From contig RDXX01000056.1 in NCBI GenBank assembly GCA_004292955.1, positions 1 to 54,111 of the forward strand: DNA of 54,111 nt, read 5' to 3'. The notes below the pieces were generated by a model. That model was not told the DNA's origin, did not search any database, and saw only the letters and a program-made list of their open reading frames with translations. A program made the translations under genes and the position numbers. Of this stretch, positions 36,076 through 44,800 are shown piece after piece. Each line of letters starts with the position of its first letter. The first letter of the stretch is position 1. The stretch is from Oscillatoriales cyanobacterium (GTDB taxonomy: Bacteria; Cyanobacteriota; Cyanobacteriia; Cyanobacteriales; Microcoleaceae).

Positions 36076-37200
36076 ATGTTTAATGATGTCCTTAAGGAAG
36101 TCACGGGCGTTCTCGACCGTCGCTTTCTGCTCAATGCTTTCTTTCCCAGCTTGACCTTCTGGGGACTGCTTGTTGTTGTAGCATTTGCTGGCGCTGGATG
36201 GGATTTGGTAAAAGTGGCTCAGATTTGGAATCAACAAGATGTCACATTTAAAACTTTGCAAATAGTGGGGTGTCTCAGTTGGGTAACATTCTTTTCCGGG
36301 ATTTTGACCAGCCAGTTAACTGCAATCGTGCGATTTTATGAAGGGTATTGGAATTTCCCTCTTAGTCGTCGCCTAGCAGCTATCGGTAAAAGCTGGCATC
36401 AAGATCGTTTGAAGGAACTTGATTTTGATATACAGATGAAGGAAATTACAGACAAACTTCAACAAGTTCAAACTCAGCTAGAGCCAGTTAACCAAGCATT
36501 GTCACACAATTCTCTTCAGCCATCAAACTCGCCTCAACATTTAGCTCAGCTTCAGAAGCAACAAGCTCAACTTCGGAAACAAGAAACTCGGCTTGAGAAG
36601 CGGCAAGCCCAGCTACAACAAAATCTGGCAAGTTTGTATAACTGTATCTATCTGTATTATCCCCTGCCTACGCAATCGGAAAAGGTGATGCCAACCAGTT
36701 TGGGAAATATTCTCAAAAATGCCGAACTATACTCGTTCGAGCGCTACGAACTGGATGCCGTTCTGATTTGGCCCCGCCTGTACAACCTGCTTCCCGACCG
36801 TTTTATTCAGACTTTGGCTGAAGCAAAAAGTTCATTAGACTTCATGCTAGTCATCTCTACCCTTGGTGGAATCTTTGCGCTCCTAAGTGGTGCTTATTTG
36901 CTAACTATTCAATCATCAGGATGGCTGTTTTTGCTGTGTTTTTGGGGAGGATTATTAGTAGGGTGGCTGGCTTATCGAGGTGCGTTGGGCAGCACCATAA
37001 TCTATGCCGAATTGATTAAGGCGGGCTTTGACCTGTACCGGAACGAACTGCTCAAACAAATGCGCTTACCCCTACCCAAAACACCTACAGAGGAGATTAA
37101 GCAATGGGATGAAATTCGCCAGTTTCTTTATAGCAGCAACACGCAAGTAACTTGGCAATACATCGAGCCTGATATAACCACAGATAGAAATTCACCCTGA
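36076..37200 (+). CDS. Membrane protein with central coiled coil, unknown family
   Basis: This 374-aa protein has two hydrophobic segments near the N-terminus (about 20-42 and 62-84). A long, Gln/Lys/Glu-rich coiled coil follows (about 115-190, with LQKQQAQLRKQETRLEKRQAQLQQNL). Two more membrane helices lie at about 255-276 and 281-301, and then a soluble tail. It follows the CBS-like gene by 14 bases and overlaps the next gene by one base, so it is firmly inside the operon. Such a layout suits a membrane anchor or an oligomerising membrane effector with cytoplasmic coiled coil. I do not recognise the family. Its presence behind a caspase-like protease makes it a candidate substrate or effector, by analogy only. 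Confidence 0.6.
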   Translation: MFNDVLKEVTGVLDRRFLLNAFFPSLTFWGLLVVVAFAGAGWDLVKVAQIWNQQDVTFKTLQIVGCLSWVTFFSGILTSQLTAIVRFYEGYWNFPLSRRLAAIGKSWHQDRLKELDFDIQMKEITDKLQQVQTQLEPVNQALSHNSLQPSNSPQHLAQLQKQQAQLRKQETRLEKRQAQLQQNLASLYNCIYLYYPLPTQSEKVMPTSLGNILKNAELYSFERYELDAVLIWPRLYNLLPDRFIQTLAEAKSSLDFMLVISTLGGIFALLSGAYLLTIQSSGWLFLLCFWGGLLVGWLAYRGALGSTIIYAELIKAGFDLYRNELLKQMRLPLPKTPTEEIKQWDEIRQFLYSSNTQVTWQYIEPDITTDRNSP

Positions 37201-37817
37201 TGTCTGCAAATAAACCATTCAAGTTTTCTTTATCCCTCAGTCAGTGGTTGGCTGTCGTTGTCATTCCGGTTGGCATTGTCGCTGCTGCCTACCTGTTTTG
37301 GCATGAAACCAAAACAAGCGTTTCTATTCCTGTGCCAAAACAGGACTTACCGGCCTATCACTCAATTAGACCAGGCGATTTAGTCCAGAAAATCTACTCG
37401 ACCAGAAACCTACCTTCTAACACTTTCAGAAAGCCCCAAGAGATTATAGGGCGGTATGCGCTGACCCAGATTCCCAAGCAAAAGCCGCTGACGGAAAAAC
37501 AACTCAGTTCCAAGGTTGACCCAGTTCTCCTTGCTAATACCGTTGCTGTTGGTATCCTTGCCACACCTGCCACAACATTGGGTGGTAGCTTGCAAGTGGG
37601 TGATATCGCGGACATTATGCTTGTGCCTGCCACAACTAAGTCAGGGTTTTCATCTCCCACGCTATTTCCTAACATTTTGATATTGGATGTGAAAGCTGCG
37701 TCGCAAGCAAATTCATCGTCTGCATCTGTGATTGTGATTGCCCTACCTTTGAAGCGTCAGCAAGAATTTATTAGCAAAAGTTTCGGTGCAACCTTATTAC
37801 TCACCCGCAAGCTTTAA
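37200..37817 (+). CDS. SAF-domain (CpaB/RcpC-like) single-pass membrane protein
   Basis: A short basic N-terminus is followed by one membrane helix (residues about 16-34, LAVVVIPVGIVAAAYLF). Then comes a SAF-like fold: VPKQDLPAYHSIRPGDL, IIGRYALTQIPKQKPLTEKQL. The LQVGDIADIMLVP loop follows, and the protein closes with a strand-rich region. This is the pattern of the periplasmic part of Flp pilus protein CpaB, but no other pilus assembly genes are nearby and the protein is shorter than typical CpaB. The ATG overlaps the previous stop by one base. It probably forms part of a membrane complex with the preceding coiled-coil membrane protein. Confidence in the SAF call is moderate; function is open. 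Confidence 0.6.
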   Translation: MSANKPFKFSLSLSQWLAVVVIPVGIVAAAYLFWHETKTSVSIPVPKQDLPAYHSIRPGDLVQKIYSTRNLPSNTFRKPQEIIGRYALTQIPKQKPLTEKQLSSKVDPVLLANTVAVGILATPATTLGGSLQVGDIADIMLVPATTKSGFSSPTLFPNILILDVKAASQANSSSASVIVIALPLKRQQEFISKSFGATLLLTRKL

Positions 37818-37825
37818 TAACTTTA

Positions 37826-38191
37826 ATGATGAAAGAAGACACCATCGAAATTGTTGGTTTTCACGCACATATTTACTTTGACAGTGATAGCCGCGATGCT
37901 GCTGCGCGTGTACGTGAAGGATTGGCTCAGTTTGAGGTGCAGCTAGGGCGTTGGCACGACAAACCCATTGGGCCACATCCTCAAGCGATGTATCAAGTTG
38001 CTTTTTTACCCCCGAAGTTTGGCAAAGTCGTTCCCTGGTTAATGCTCCACCGCGATGGGTTAGATATTCTCGTCCATCCCGAAACAGGCGACGATCTGGC
38101 AGACCACACAACACATTCTTTGTGGCTGGGAGAAAAACTAGAGTTGAATGTCGAATTCCTGCGACCTAAGACAGCCAACGCAAGCGGATGA
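37826..38191 (+). CDS. DOPA 4,5-dioxygenase family protein
   Basis: This 121-aa protein matches the small DOPA 4,5-dioxygenase family. It has the metal-site opening GFHAHIYFD, WHDKPIGPHPQAMYQV, then MLHRDGLDILVHPETGDDLADHT and SLWLGEKLELN. The three conserved histidine regions are intact and the length is right. In fungi and plants relatives cleave the catechol ring of DOPA. Bacterial and cyanobacterial members are common, with largely unknown substrates. The gene begins nine bases after the SAF gene (two adjacent ATGs, 37826 and 37829), so it is probably co-transcribed, yet its role looks unrelated to the protease cluster. Confidence 0.85.
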   Translation: MMKEDTIEIVGFHAHIYFDSDSRDAAARVREGLAQFEVQLGRWHDKPIGPHPQAMYQVAFLPPKFGKVVPWLMLHRDGLDILVHPETGDDLADHTTHSLWLGEKLELNVEFLRPKTANASG

Positions 38192-38263
38192 GCTCACCCT
38201 CCGTAAAAAGTAGCAATTCATTTTTCCTCACTGATCGCAAGAAACGCCCGTACTCAGTTGCTG

Positions 38264-38289
38264 ACACTCGCTCGATTTGGAGCGAGTGT
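38264..38289. terminator. Perfect 10-bp inverted repeat between convergent genes
   Basis: ACACTCGCTC (38264-38273) and GAGCGAGTGT (38280-38289) form a hairpin with a six-base loop. It lies between the plus-strand dioxygenase gene and the minus-strand REC-GGDEF-EAL gene, where a bidirectional terminator is expected. It lacks a clean T run, so the call is tentative. Confidence 0.4.
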
Positions 38290-38472
38290 TGCACCTTTTA
38301 GATGGACAGATGACGGGTCGCGTTTTGATTCCAATAACCCAGCTTCAACCGAGCATTTCTTGGCCTTTCTTTACCTCATGTCCTCGGAAAGCTATTATCT
38401 CGGCTATACGGCTACAACGTCGCGCGGTTTGTTGAATTGGTTCATCTTATACAGCAGGGACGGCAAGACTTT

Positions 38473-40203
38473 TCAGCTTGTTTTTGCCAGATAAATTCTT
38501 TCAATTTCAGTCGCAGCCAAAGGCTTAGAAAATAAGTAGCCCTGTCCAAACTCACAGCCAAGTTGTTGCAGCCAGCTCAGTTGCTCAGTTGTTTCAATGC
38601 CTTCGGCAATAACCACGAGTTCAAGTTGATTGCTCAGAGCAATAATAGTGTTCACAACTTGATAGTTACGATTCCCGGCAAGGATTTCATTGACAAAAGA
38701 GCGATCGATTTTGAGGTTGTCCACTGGAAAACGGTGCAGATAACCCAAGGAAGAATATCCCGTCCCGAAATCATCAATGCTAATCTGAATTTGTCGCGAC
38801 CGCAATTGTTCAGTCAGCGCGATCGCCGCAATCGCATTTTCCATAATCGCACTTTCGGTAATTTCCAGTTTCAGGCGAGCGGGGTTGACTTGAGTTTCTG
38901 CCAACACCCGATCGATATCAGATAAAAGAGTTGGGCAAGCAAATTGTCGCACAGAGAGGTTGACGCTCATCGTCAACTCCGACTGGCCCTGTTGCTCCCA
39001 TGCGCGAAGTTGCTCACACGCCTGCTGCAACACCACCATTCCCACTGGTACAATCAGCCCTGTTTCTTCCATGCAGGGAATAAATTCTCCCGGTGAAACC
39101 ATACCCAGAACCGGATGTTTCCAGCGCACCAACGCTTCAAAACCGCAAACTTGTTCGGTTTGTAGATTGACAATCGGCTGATAGTAGGTGACAAACTCTT
39201 GATGTTTCAGCGCCCGTTGCAAATCATTTTCCAGCGTCAGGCGATTCAGCATTGCCAAAGACATTTCACGCTCGAATATTTGATAGCAACCTTTCCCGCG
39301 AAGTTTAGCTTTGTACATTGCTGTATCAGCATCTTGTAGAGGTTCTTCCGGTTGTTGATAAGCGCTGCTACCTAAAGCAATGCCGATACAAGCTGTCATA
39401 AATATTTCACAATCAGCCAGCAAAAAAGATGCGTCAAAGCTCCGCAGAATCGATTCAATAAATGACTCCAGGACTTTCTCGCCATCGATTTGATACAATA
39501 AAAAGCAAAACTCATCCTCACCTACCCGTGCTAGAACATCACCGGGGCGAAGATAGTCTTGTAACCTTTGTGCGACTGCAAGGAGTAATTGATTGCCGAC
39601 GACATAACCAAAGGAACTATTCACCAGTTTAAATTGATCGCAGTCTAGATAAACTACTGCAAAGGAGAATTTTCCTGTTTGTAGAAGCTCAGCCAACTTT
39701 TGAAGCAAGAAAGTTCGGCTGGGTAGCGTTGTGAGTGCATCCTGAAAAATCATGGTTTGCAACTGAGCCGTGCGTTGTTGCACCGTTGTTTCCAATCGGG
39801 TATTGAAAGTAGCTAATTGCTGATATTGCTGGTGGATGCGTAACATAGAGCGCACCCTTGCTCTTAACTCCAAGCGATTAATCGGTTTGCTAATAAAGTC
39901 ATCCGCTCCAGCCGCGAAGCATCTAGCTAAATCCGTTTTGGTGATGAGGGCTGTCACCATAACGATTGGCACAGATTCCCATTGTGGCATAGCTTTAATC
40001 CGCCGACATACTTCTATGCCATCTATTCCAGCCATCATCACATCCAGTAAAATTAAATCTGGCCGAAAAAGGTCTAGGGAATCGATCGCCTCTTCCCCAT
40101 TTGCAGCATAATGTAACTGATAGTCTCGATCGCTCAACAGGGTTTCAATTACATCAAAGTTATCTGGTTCGTCGTCAATAATTAGAATGGCAGGATTATT
40201 CAT
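38473..40203 (-). CDS. Response regulator with GGDEF and EAL domains (cyclic di-GMP turnover)
   Basis: This 576-aa protein has a receiver domain (phospho-acceptor Asp54 in LILLDVMMAG, with the DDE acidic cluster at residues 10-12). A short coiled linker follows, then GGDEF (about 165-315) and EAL (about 330-570). The GGDEF signature is degenerate (VGEDEF near residue 230), while the inhibitory RxxD site five residues before it is kept (RPGD). So it probably senses rather than makes cyclic di-GMP. The EAL part looks active: GFEALVRWKHP, NLSVRQF, DDFGTGYSSLGYL, KIDRSFV and AEGIET are all present. Start: the ATG at 40203. The frame continues upstream through a heptamer repeat that would add a meaningless PHSPFPIPHS tail. 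It is likely the last gene of the signalling operon. Confidence 0.92.
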   Translation of the reverse strand: MNNPAILIIDDEPDNFDVIETLLSDRDYQLHYAANGEEAIDSLDLFRPDLILLDVMMAGIDGIEVCRRIKAMPQWESVPIVMVTALITKTDLARCFAAGADDFISKPINRLELRARVRSMLRIHQQYQQLATFNTRLETTVQQRTAQLQTMIFQDALTTLPSRTFLLQKLAELLQTGKFSFAVVYLDCDQFKLVNSSFGYVVGNQLLLAVAQRLQDYLRPGDVLARVGEDEFCFLLYQIDGEKVLESFIESILRSFDASFLLADCEIFMTACIGIALGSSAYQQPEEPLQDADTAMYKAKLRGKGCYQIFEREMSLAMLNRLTLENDLQRALKHQEFVTYYQPIVNLQTEQVCGFEALVRWKHPVLGMVSPGEFIPCMEETGLIVPVGMVVLQQACEQLRAWEQQGQSELTMSVNLSVRQFACPTLLSDIDRVLAETQVNPARLKLEITESAIMENAIAAIALTEQLRSRQIQISIDDFGTGYSSLGYLHRFPVDNLKIDRSFVNEILAGNRNYQVVNTIIALSNQLELVVIAEGIETTEQLSWLQQLGCEFGQGYLFSKPLAATEIERIYLAKTS

Positions 40204-40214
40204 AAAAATATTAT

Positions 40215-40276
40215 GGGAATGGGGAATGGGGAATGGGGAATGGGGAATGGGGAATGGCGAATGGGGAATGGCGAAT
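40215..40276. repeat. Tandem heptamer repeat, GGGAATG
   Basis: Eight full units of GGGAATG (one of them GCGAATG), followed by a partial GCGAAT unit, lie just upstream of the REC-GGDEF-EAL start. Short tandem heptamers are common between genes of filamentous cyanobacteria. Copy number is probably variable, and the repeat could affect the distance from promoter to gene. Confidence 0.85.
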
Positions 40277-40436
40277 ATCAATCCCGTTGGCATCCGAATT
40301 ATTTATCAAAATTCAGGGGGTTAAAACGCCCACATGACGGTGGAATGTTTTTATAGTGGAGTTTAAATCATCATTCTAAAAACCTAGATGTTAACTGTAA
40401 AGCGGTCAACCTGTATGCTGTCAACTGTCCACTGTA

Positions 40437-40621
40437 AGGTGCGTCACTGTAAGATGGTCGATTTTTGTTTGCGATGGTTGGTGGCGAGGGAGCATCTCAC
40501 TTTTGCAGCCAAGCTAGAAATCTAAGTTTTGAGGCAGAAGGCTCTCTTGCTGCGAGGCAGAAGGAAGGAGCCAAAAGAAGTGTTTTTACAAATATGAGAT
40601 GATCCCGGTGGCGACGCACCC
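40437..40621. mobile_element. TA-flanked 185-bp element with short inverted ends
   Basis: The left end AGGTGCGTCAC and the right end, on the other strand, GGGTGCGTCGC are both preceded by TA (40435-40436 and 40622-40623). Just inside, GGGAGCATCTCA and TGAGATGATCCC form a second inverted pair. The element carries no gene and interrupts an array of CAACTGT-type units that continues on both sides. It looks like a second TA-target MITE family. Confidence 0.45.
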
Positions 40622-40704
40622 TACAACTGTCAACTTGTTTACTGTCCCAGGTCAACTATCAACTGTCAACTTGTTTGCTGTCAACTATCAACTGTCAACT
40701 GTTT
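40622..40704. repeat. Degenerate heptamer array of CAACTGT/CAACTAT units
   Basis: Units of TCAACTGT, TCAACTAT and CAACTTGTTTGCTG recur in tandem. One 29-30-base block is repeated almost exactly at 40651-40680 and 40681-40704. The array runs into the 3' end of the sensor kinase gene and encodes its last residues (QLTVDS). More units lie at about 40390-40434, left of the inserted element. Confidence 0.6.
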
Positions 40705-41838
40705 AATAGACAATTCAATATGAACCGTCGTCCATTCATTGACAACACTTGAAATTCCGAAATTACCTCCATACAGTTCCACGATTTTCTTAACTATTTT
40801 CAATCCCAATCCGATGCCTTGTTGCTGGTAATAATTGCGTTCAAATTGTGTAAACGCTCCGATTTGTGCAATTTGTTCTGCTGTCATCCCTCGTCCTCTA
40901 TCCGAGATAGATAGATAAAATGTTTCATTTTTTAATTGACTGCTGACTTGGACGGGCGTACCAGGTTTAGAAAATTTAAAAGCATTTTCTAGCAACTCAT
41001 CGAGCGTGCAAGTAAAATCTCGTTCGCTCATAGTAATTTCTACATTTTCAAGTTCCCAAACCAAGTCATTTACACGATTAACAGTTTCAGCTTGGGCTTT
41101 GATAGCATTTTCAATAAGAAGTTGAGTTGAGATGTGTGGCTGATGCGTGTTTCTAGTTTCAGCAAAGTCAGGATTGCTAGTAAACATCTCCAACTGCGCG
41201 TAGTGCAAAAATCTTTTGGTTAATTTTTGCAGTCTCAATGCAGATTTTTGGGCTATTACCAACAACTCATTAACTTCCTCTGAACTCATGTCTTGATATT
41301 CATCAACCAGCAAACCAATTACGCCAAAAATTCCATTGAGGGGAGTGTTGAGTTCGTGGGGCAGTGTAGAAACTAAATTACCGCACAATTCATCCAAATT
41401 ATTTTGCAATAACTGAATCGTATTTTCTTGTAATTTGGATAAACTCTCTATCCGATCGTATTGTTGTTTAACGCGCAGCATAGATTTGAGTCTGGCGCGA
41501 AGTTCAATGCCATTGACTGGCTTGCTAATGAAGTCATCTGCACCAGCTTCCAGGCAACGAGCCAGGTCTTCTTTAGTAGTGAGAGCCGTTACCATAATAA
41601 TCGGTACGGGTTCCCATTGCGGCATAGCTTTAATTTGTTTGCAGACCTCAATACCATCTATTTCTGGCATCATCACGTCCAGTAAAATCACATCTGGGTC
41701 AAACAGTTTGAGGGATGCGATCGCACTACTACCACTGGCGGCGTAGTGTAGTACATAATCTGGCTCGTTTAAGAGTGTTTCAATAACATCAAAGTTGTCG
41801 GGTTCATCGTCAATCACTAAAATAGAGGGCATATTCAT
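40681..41838 (-). CDS. Response regulator-histidine kinase hybrid (REC-HisKA-HATPase)
   Basis: This 385-aa protein has an N-terminal receiver domain (DDE at 10-12, acceptor Asp54 in VILLDVMMPE, Lys in FISKPVNG). A helical linker follows, then a dimerisation helix with the phospho-acceptor His161 (TLPHELNTPLNG) and an ATP-binding domain: N box LDELLENAFKFSKPG, G1 ISDRGRGM, G2 GIGLGLKIVKKI. The receiver shares long stretches with that of the REC-GGDEF-EAL protein downstream (for example IDDEPDNFDVIETLL), so the two are paralogues in that domain. Its ATG overlaps the stop of the large hybrid kinase (ATGA at 41835-41838). Such REC-first kinases relay phosphate from an upstream kinase. The last residues are encoded by a heptamer repeat. 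Confidence 0.92.
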   Translation of the reverse strand: MNMPSILVIDDEPDNFDVIETLLNEPDYVLHYAASGSSAIASLKLFDPDVILLDVMMPEIDGIEVCKQIKAMPQWEPVPIIMVTALTTKEDLARCLEAGADDFISKPVNGIELRARLKSMLRVKQQYDRIESLSKLQENTIQLLQNNLDELCGNLVSTLPHELNTPLNGIFGVIGLLVDEYQDMSSEEVNELLVIAQKSALRLQKLTKRFLHYAQLEMFTSNPDFAETRNTHQPHISTQLLIENAIKAQAETVNRVNDLVWELENVEITMSERDFTCTLDELLENAFKFSKPGTPVQVSSQLKNETFYLSISDRGRGMTAEQIAQIGAFTQFERNYYQQQGIGLGLKIVKKIVELYGGNFGISSVVNEWTTVHIELSIKQLTVDS

Positions 41839-44800
41839 TCGTTATCTTGTGTTGGGGTTAAAAGCTGTTGGATAGTGGCAACCAGTTGCTTGAGCTTCAC
41901 TGGCTTAGTTAAATAATAATTTGCCCCGGCTTCCAAGCAACGATCTCGATCGCCAGTCATCGCCAGAGCCGTGAGTGCAACAATCGGAATATCAACCAAG
42001 TTAGGAGCGAGGCGAATCTGTCTCATTGCCTCTAGTCCATCCATTCCCGACATTTGGATATCCATCAAAATCAAGTTAGGCTGGTGAGTTTTGGCCATGT
42101 CGATCGCCTGTTGCCCATCTTTTGCCAAGATAATGCGATAACCCTTGGCTCCGAGGTAGCTAGAAACCGTACTGATATTGGCTTCGTTATCTTCTACGAG
42201 CAAAATCAGAGGCGTTTGGCTGGTGGCTTCGTTGGTGGCGAAGCTGGTGGGTGGAGAGTCTTGTTCGAGAGTATTGGCTAGTTGCTCGCCTGCTGTCATT
42301 TCAGGTGAGAGGGGAAAACCAATCGTACAGGGTAGGTCGATCGCAAAGCAACTGCCCGTACCTAGTTCGCTGGTGAGTTCCACCCTACCACCGTGGAGTT
42401 CGACAATTCGCTTCACCAATGCCAGCCCCAAGCCCGTTCCTGCATATTGACGGTTTAAGGCAGTATCGATTTGGATGAAAGGCTGAAATAGTTTCTTGAT
42501 ATTTTCTGGTGCTATGCCAATGCCCGTATCGATTACGGCAATTCGCAAGAAGTTTTTTGGGGAAGAATTACTAACAGTTGCATCGGAATTCAGTTGGCGG
42601 ACTGGAGATACCTCTACAGTGATAGAGCCGCCTGAGGGAGTGAATTTAACTGCATTGTTGAGTAGGTTAATTAATACCTGACGAATGCGTCGTTCATCCA
42701 CTAACAAATCTGGTAGATTTGCTGGAATTTTCATCTCAAGTTGGATGCGTTTCTTGAGAGATTGCTGTTTAATAAACGCTAAACTAGACTGACAAATATG
42801 AGAGACAGAAATTGAAGTACAGTCGAGTTCGACCTGTCCGGCTTCTATTTTTGCTACATCGAGGATATCATCGATCAACTCTAGCAAATGGGAGCCGCTT
42901 CGTTCCACAGTTTGTAAGGCCTTGAGTTGTTTCTCGTTGACACTGCCAAAGACTCCTTCTTGTAGTCCTTCGGTCATGCCCAGAATCGCGTTCAAGGGAG
43001 TCCGAAGTTCGTGACTCATGTTGGCAAGAAATTCATCCTTGAGGCGAGTGGCGCGGGCGAGTTCTTGGTTGGAAACTGCCAGTTGTTGATTGCTATCAGT
43101 GAGCTTTGCCTCTGCCTCTTGTCGTTCGGCTAGTTCTTTCTGTAATTGCTCAAAAAGATTCGCTTGCTGAATGGCAATTGCTAACTGATTAGCTGTTTGT
43201 TGAAGTAAATTGATTTCCCGTTGTTGCCATTGGCGCGGACGATCGCATTGATGGGCAATCAACAATCCCCAAAGGGTTTGATTTTGAATAATTGGAACTA
43301 CTAATTTAGCTCGAACCTGGATTTCTGCTAGGAATTCGACCAAACAGGGCAAGACTGATTGCTGTTCGTTTTCGCGATCGCTTAGGGCATATATTCTTCC
43401 CTGTAGATAACGAGCATAGTTTTCTTCAGGAAAAACCTCTTCCGGGAAGACAATATTCAGAATCTTCGGCCAATTTGCTAAAACAGATTCGGCAATGGCT
43501 GCCCCCGTACCTCCGGGAAACACACGATATACCAATACTCGGTCTGACTTTAATACTTGATGGACTTCCTCAACGGTGGCATTGAGAATCTCGTCCAGAT
43601 TCAACGATGACCGCATCCGTTGAGTAACCGATCCTAACAACCGCTGCTGTTCTGCCTGTTGTTGCAACCTCACTTCCGCTTGTTTGCGCTGGGTAATATT
43701 CCGAAAAATACCCCGCGTCGCGATCGCTCTGCCATCTTGAAACTGACAATTCACATTCCCCTCGACGATGATTTCTCTGCCATCTTTGGTCAGGAATCTG
43801 GTTTCGATACCCAAACAGAGCGCACCAGCAAATAAGCTTTGCATCGCAGTCTGACAATGTACTAATTCATCGGGATGGATAATTTGGAAAAGGGACAGTT
43901 GAAGGAGGTCAGCATCGTTGTATCCCAGCGTTTCTTTCCACGCAGCATTTACAAATAGAATCCGACCGTCGGGAGCAATGCTTTGAATGAGATCGGTGGC
44001 GTTGTCGAAGAGATCGCGCAGTTGAGCCTCGCGTGCTTGTAGTTCGCGCGTCCGCTGTTCGACCCTCGCTTCCAAGTCCTGATTCAAGCGGTGCAACGCA
44101 TCGTTGGCGGCTTTCCGCTGTAATTCTGTGGCTGCCCGTGCTGCAAAGACCTGAAGAATGGCGATTGCTTCGGCACGTTTTTCGGCTGGTAAGGGCTGTT
44201 TGTCTAAAATGCAAAGGTTGCCAATCGCCTTGCCGATATCGTCTTTTAAGGCAATGCCCAAATAGCTATCTGCCTGCATCGTCGCCAAGTATAAATCATC
44301 AGGAAAGATGCTTTGCACTTGGCTGGGGCTGTAAAATTCCCCATTTTTCAAAGCATATTCGCAGGGAGTGCGAGCTGGATGATAGGATTTTTCGGGCTGC
44401 AAAGCTCCATTTGCCCAGAATCCAAGGGTATGGAGTTCGTCGCCCACCAGCTCGGTAACGATGGCACAGCCGATATCCAACGCTTCGGAAATGTGGCGCA
44501 CTAGGGCGAGAAAAAAGTCTTTTCCCGTGACGGCAGCAGTTCCTGTTACCAGTTTTTGTAGGGTTAATTCAGCTCGTTTGCGATCGCTAATATCAGTAAT
44601 CGTCCCCACATAACCTATAACCCGCCCAGCGGCATCATGCTCTGCCACCGATTGCCCGTACACCCAAGTCACAACACCATCGGTGCGTTGGAAGCGATAC
44701 TCCAGGCTAAAGGGGCGGTTTTCTTGGGCCGATTGATACCACTCTGTCGCTATTTTGTCTCGATCCTCTGGGTGCAATCTTTGCCGCCATCCATCTCCGG

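Noticed and set aside
38258..38494. Plus-strand 78-codon frame between the dioxygenase and EAL genes
   Set aside because: It runs through the inverted repeat at 38264-38289 and into the 3' end of the EAL gene, with no ribosome binding site or family.
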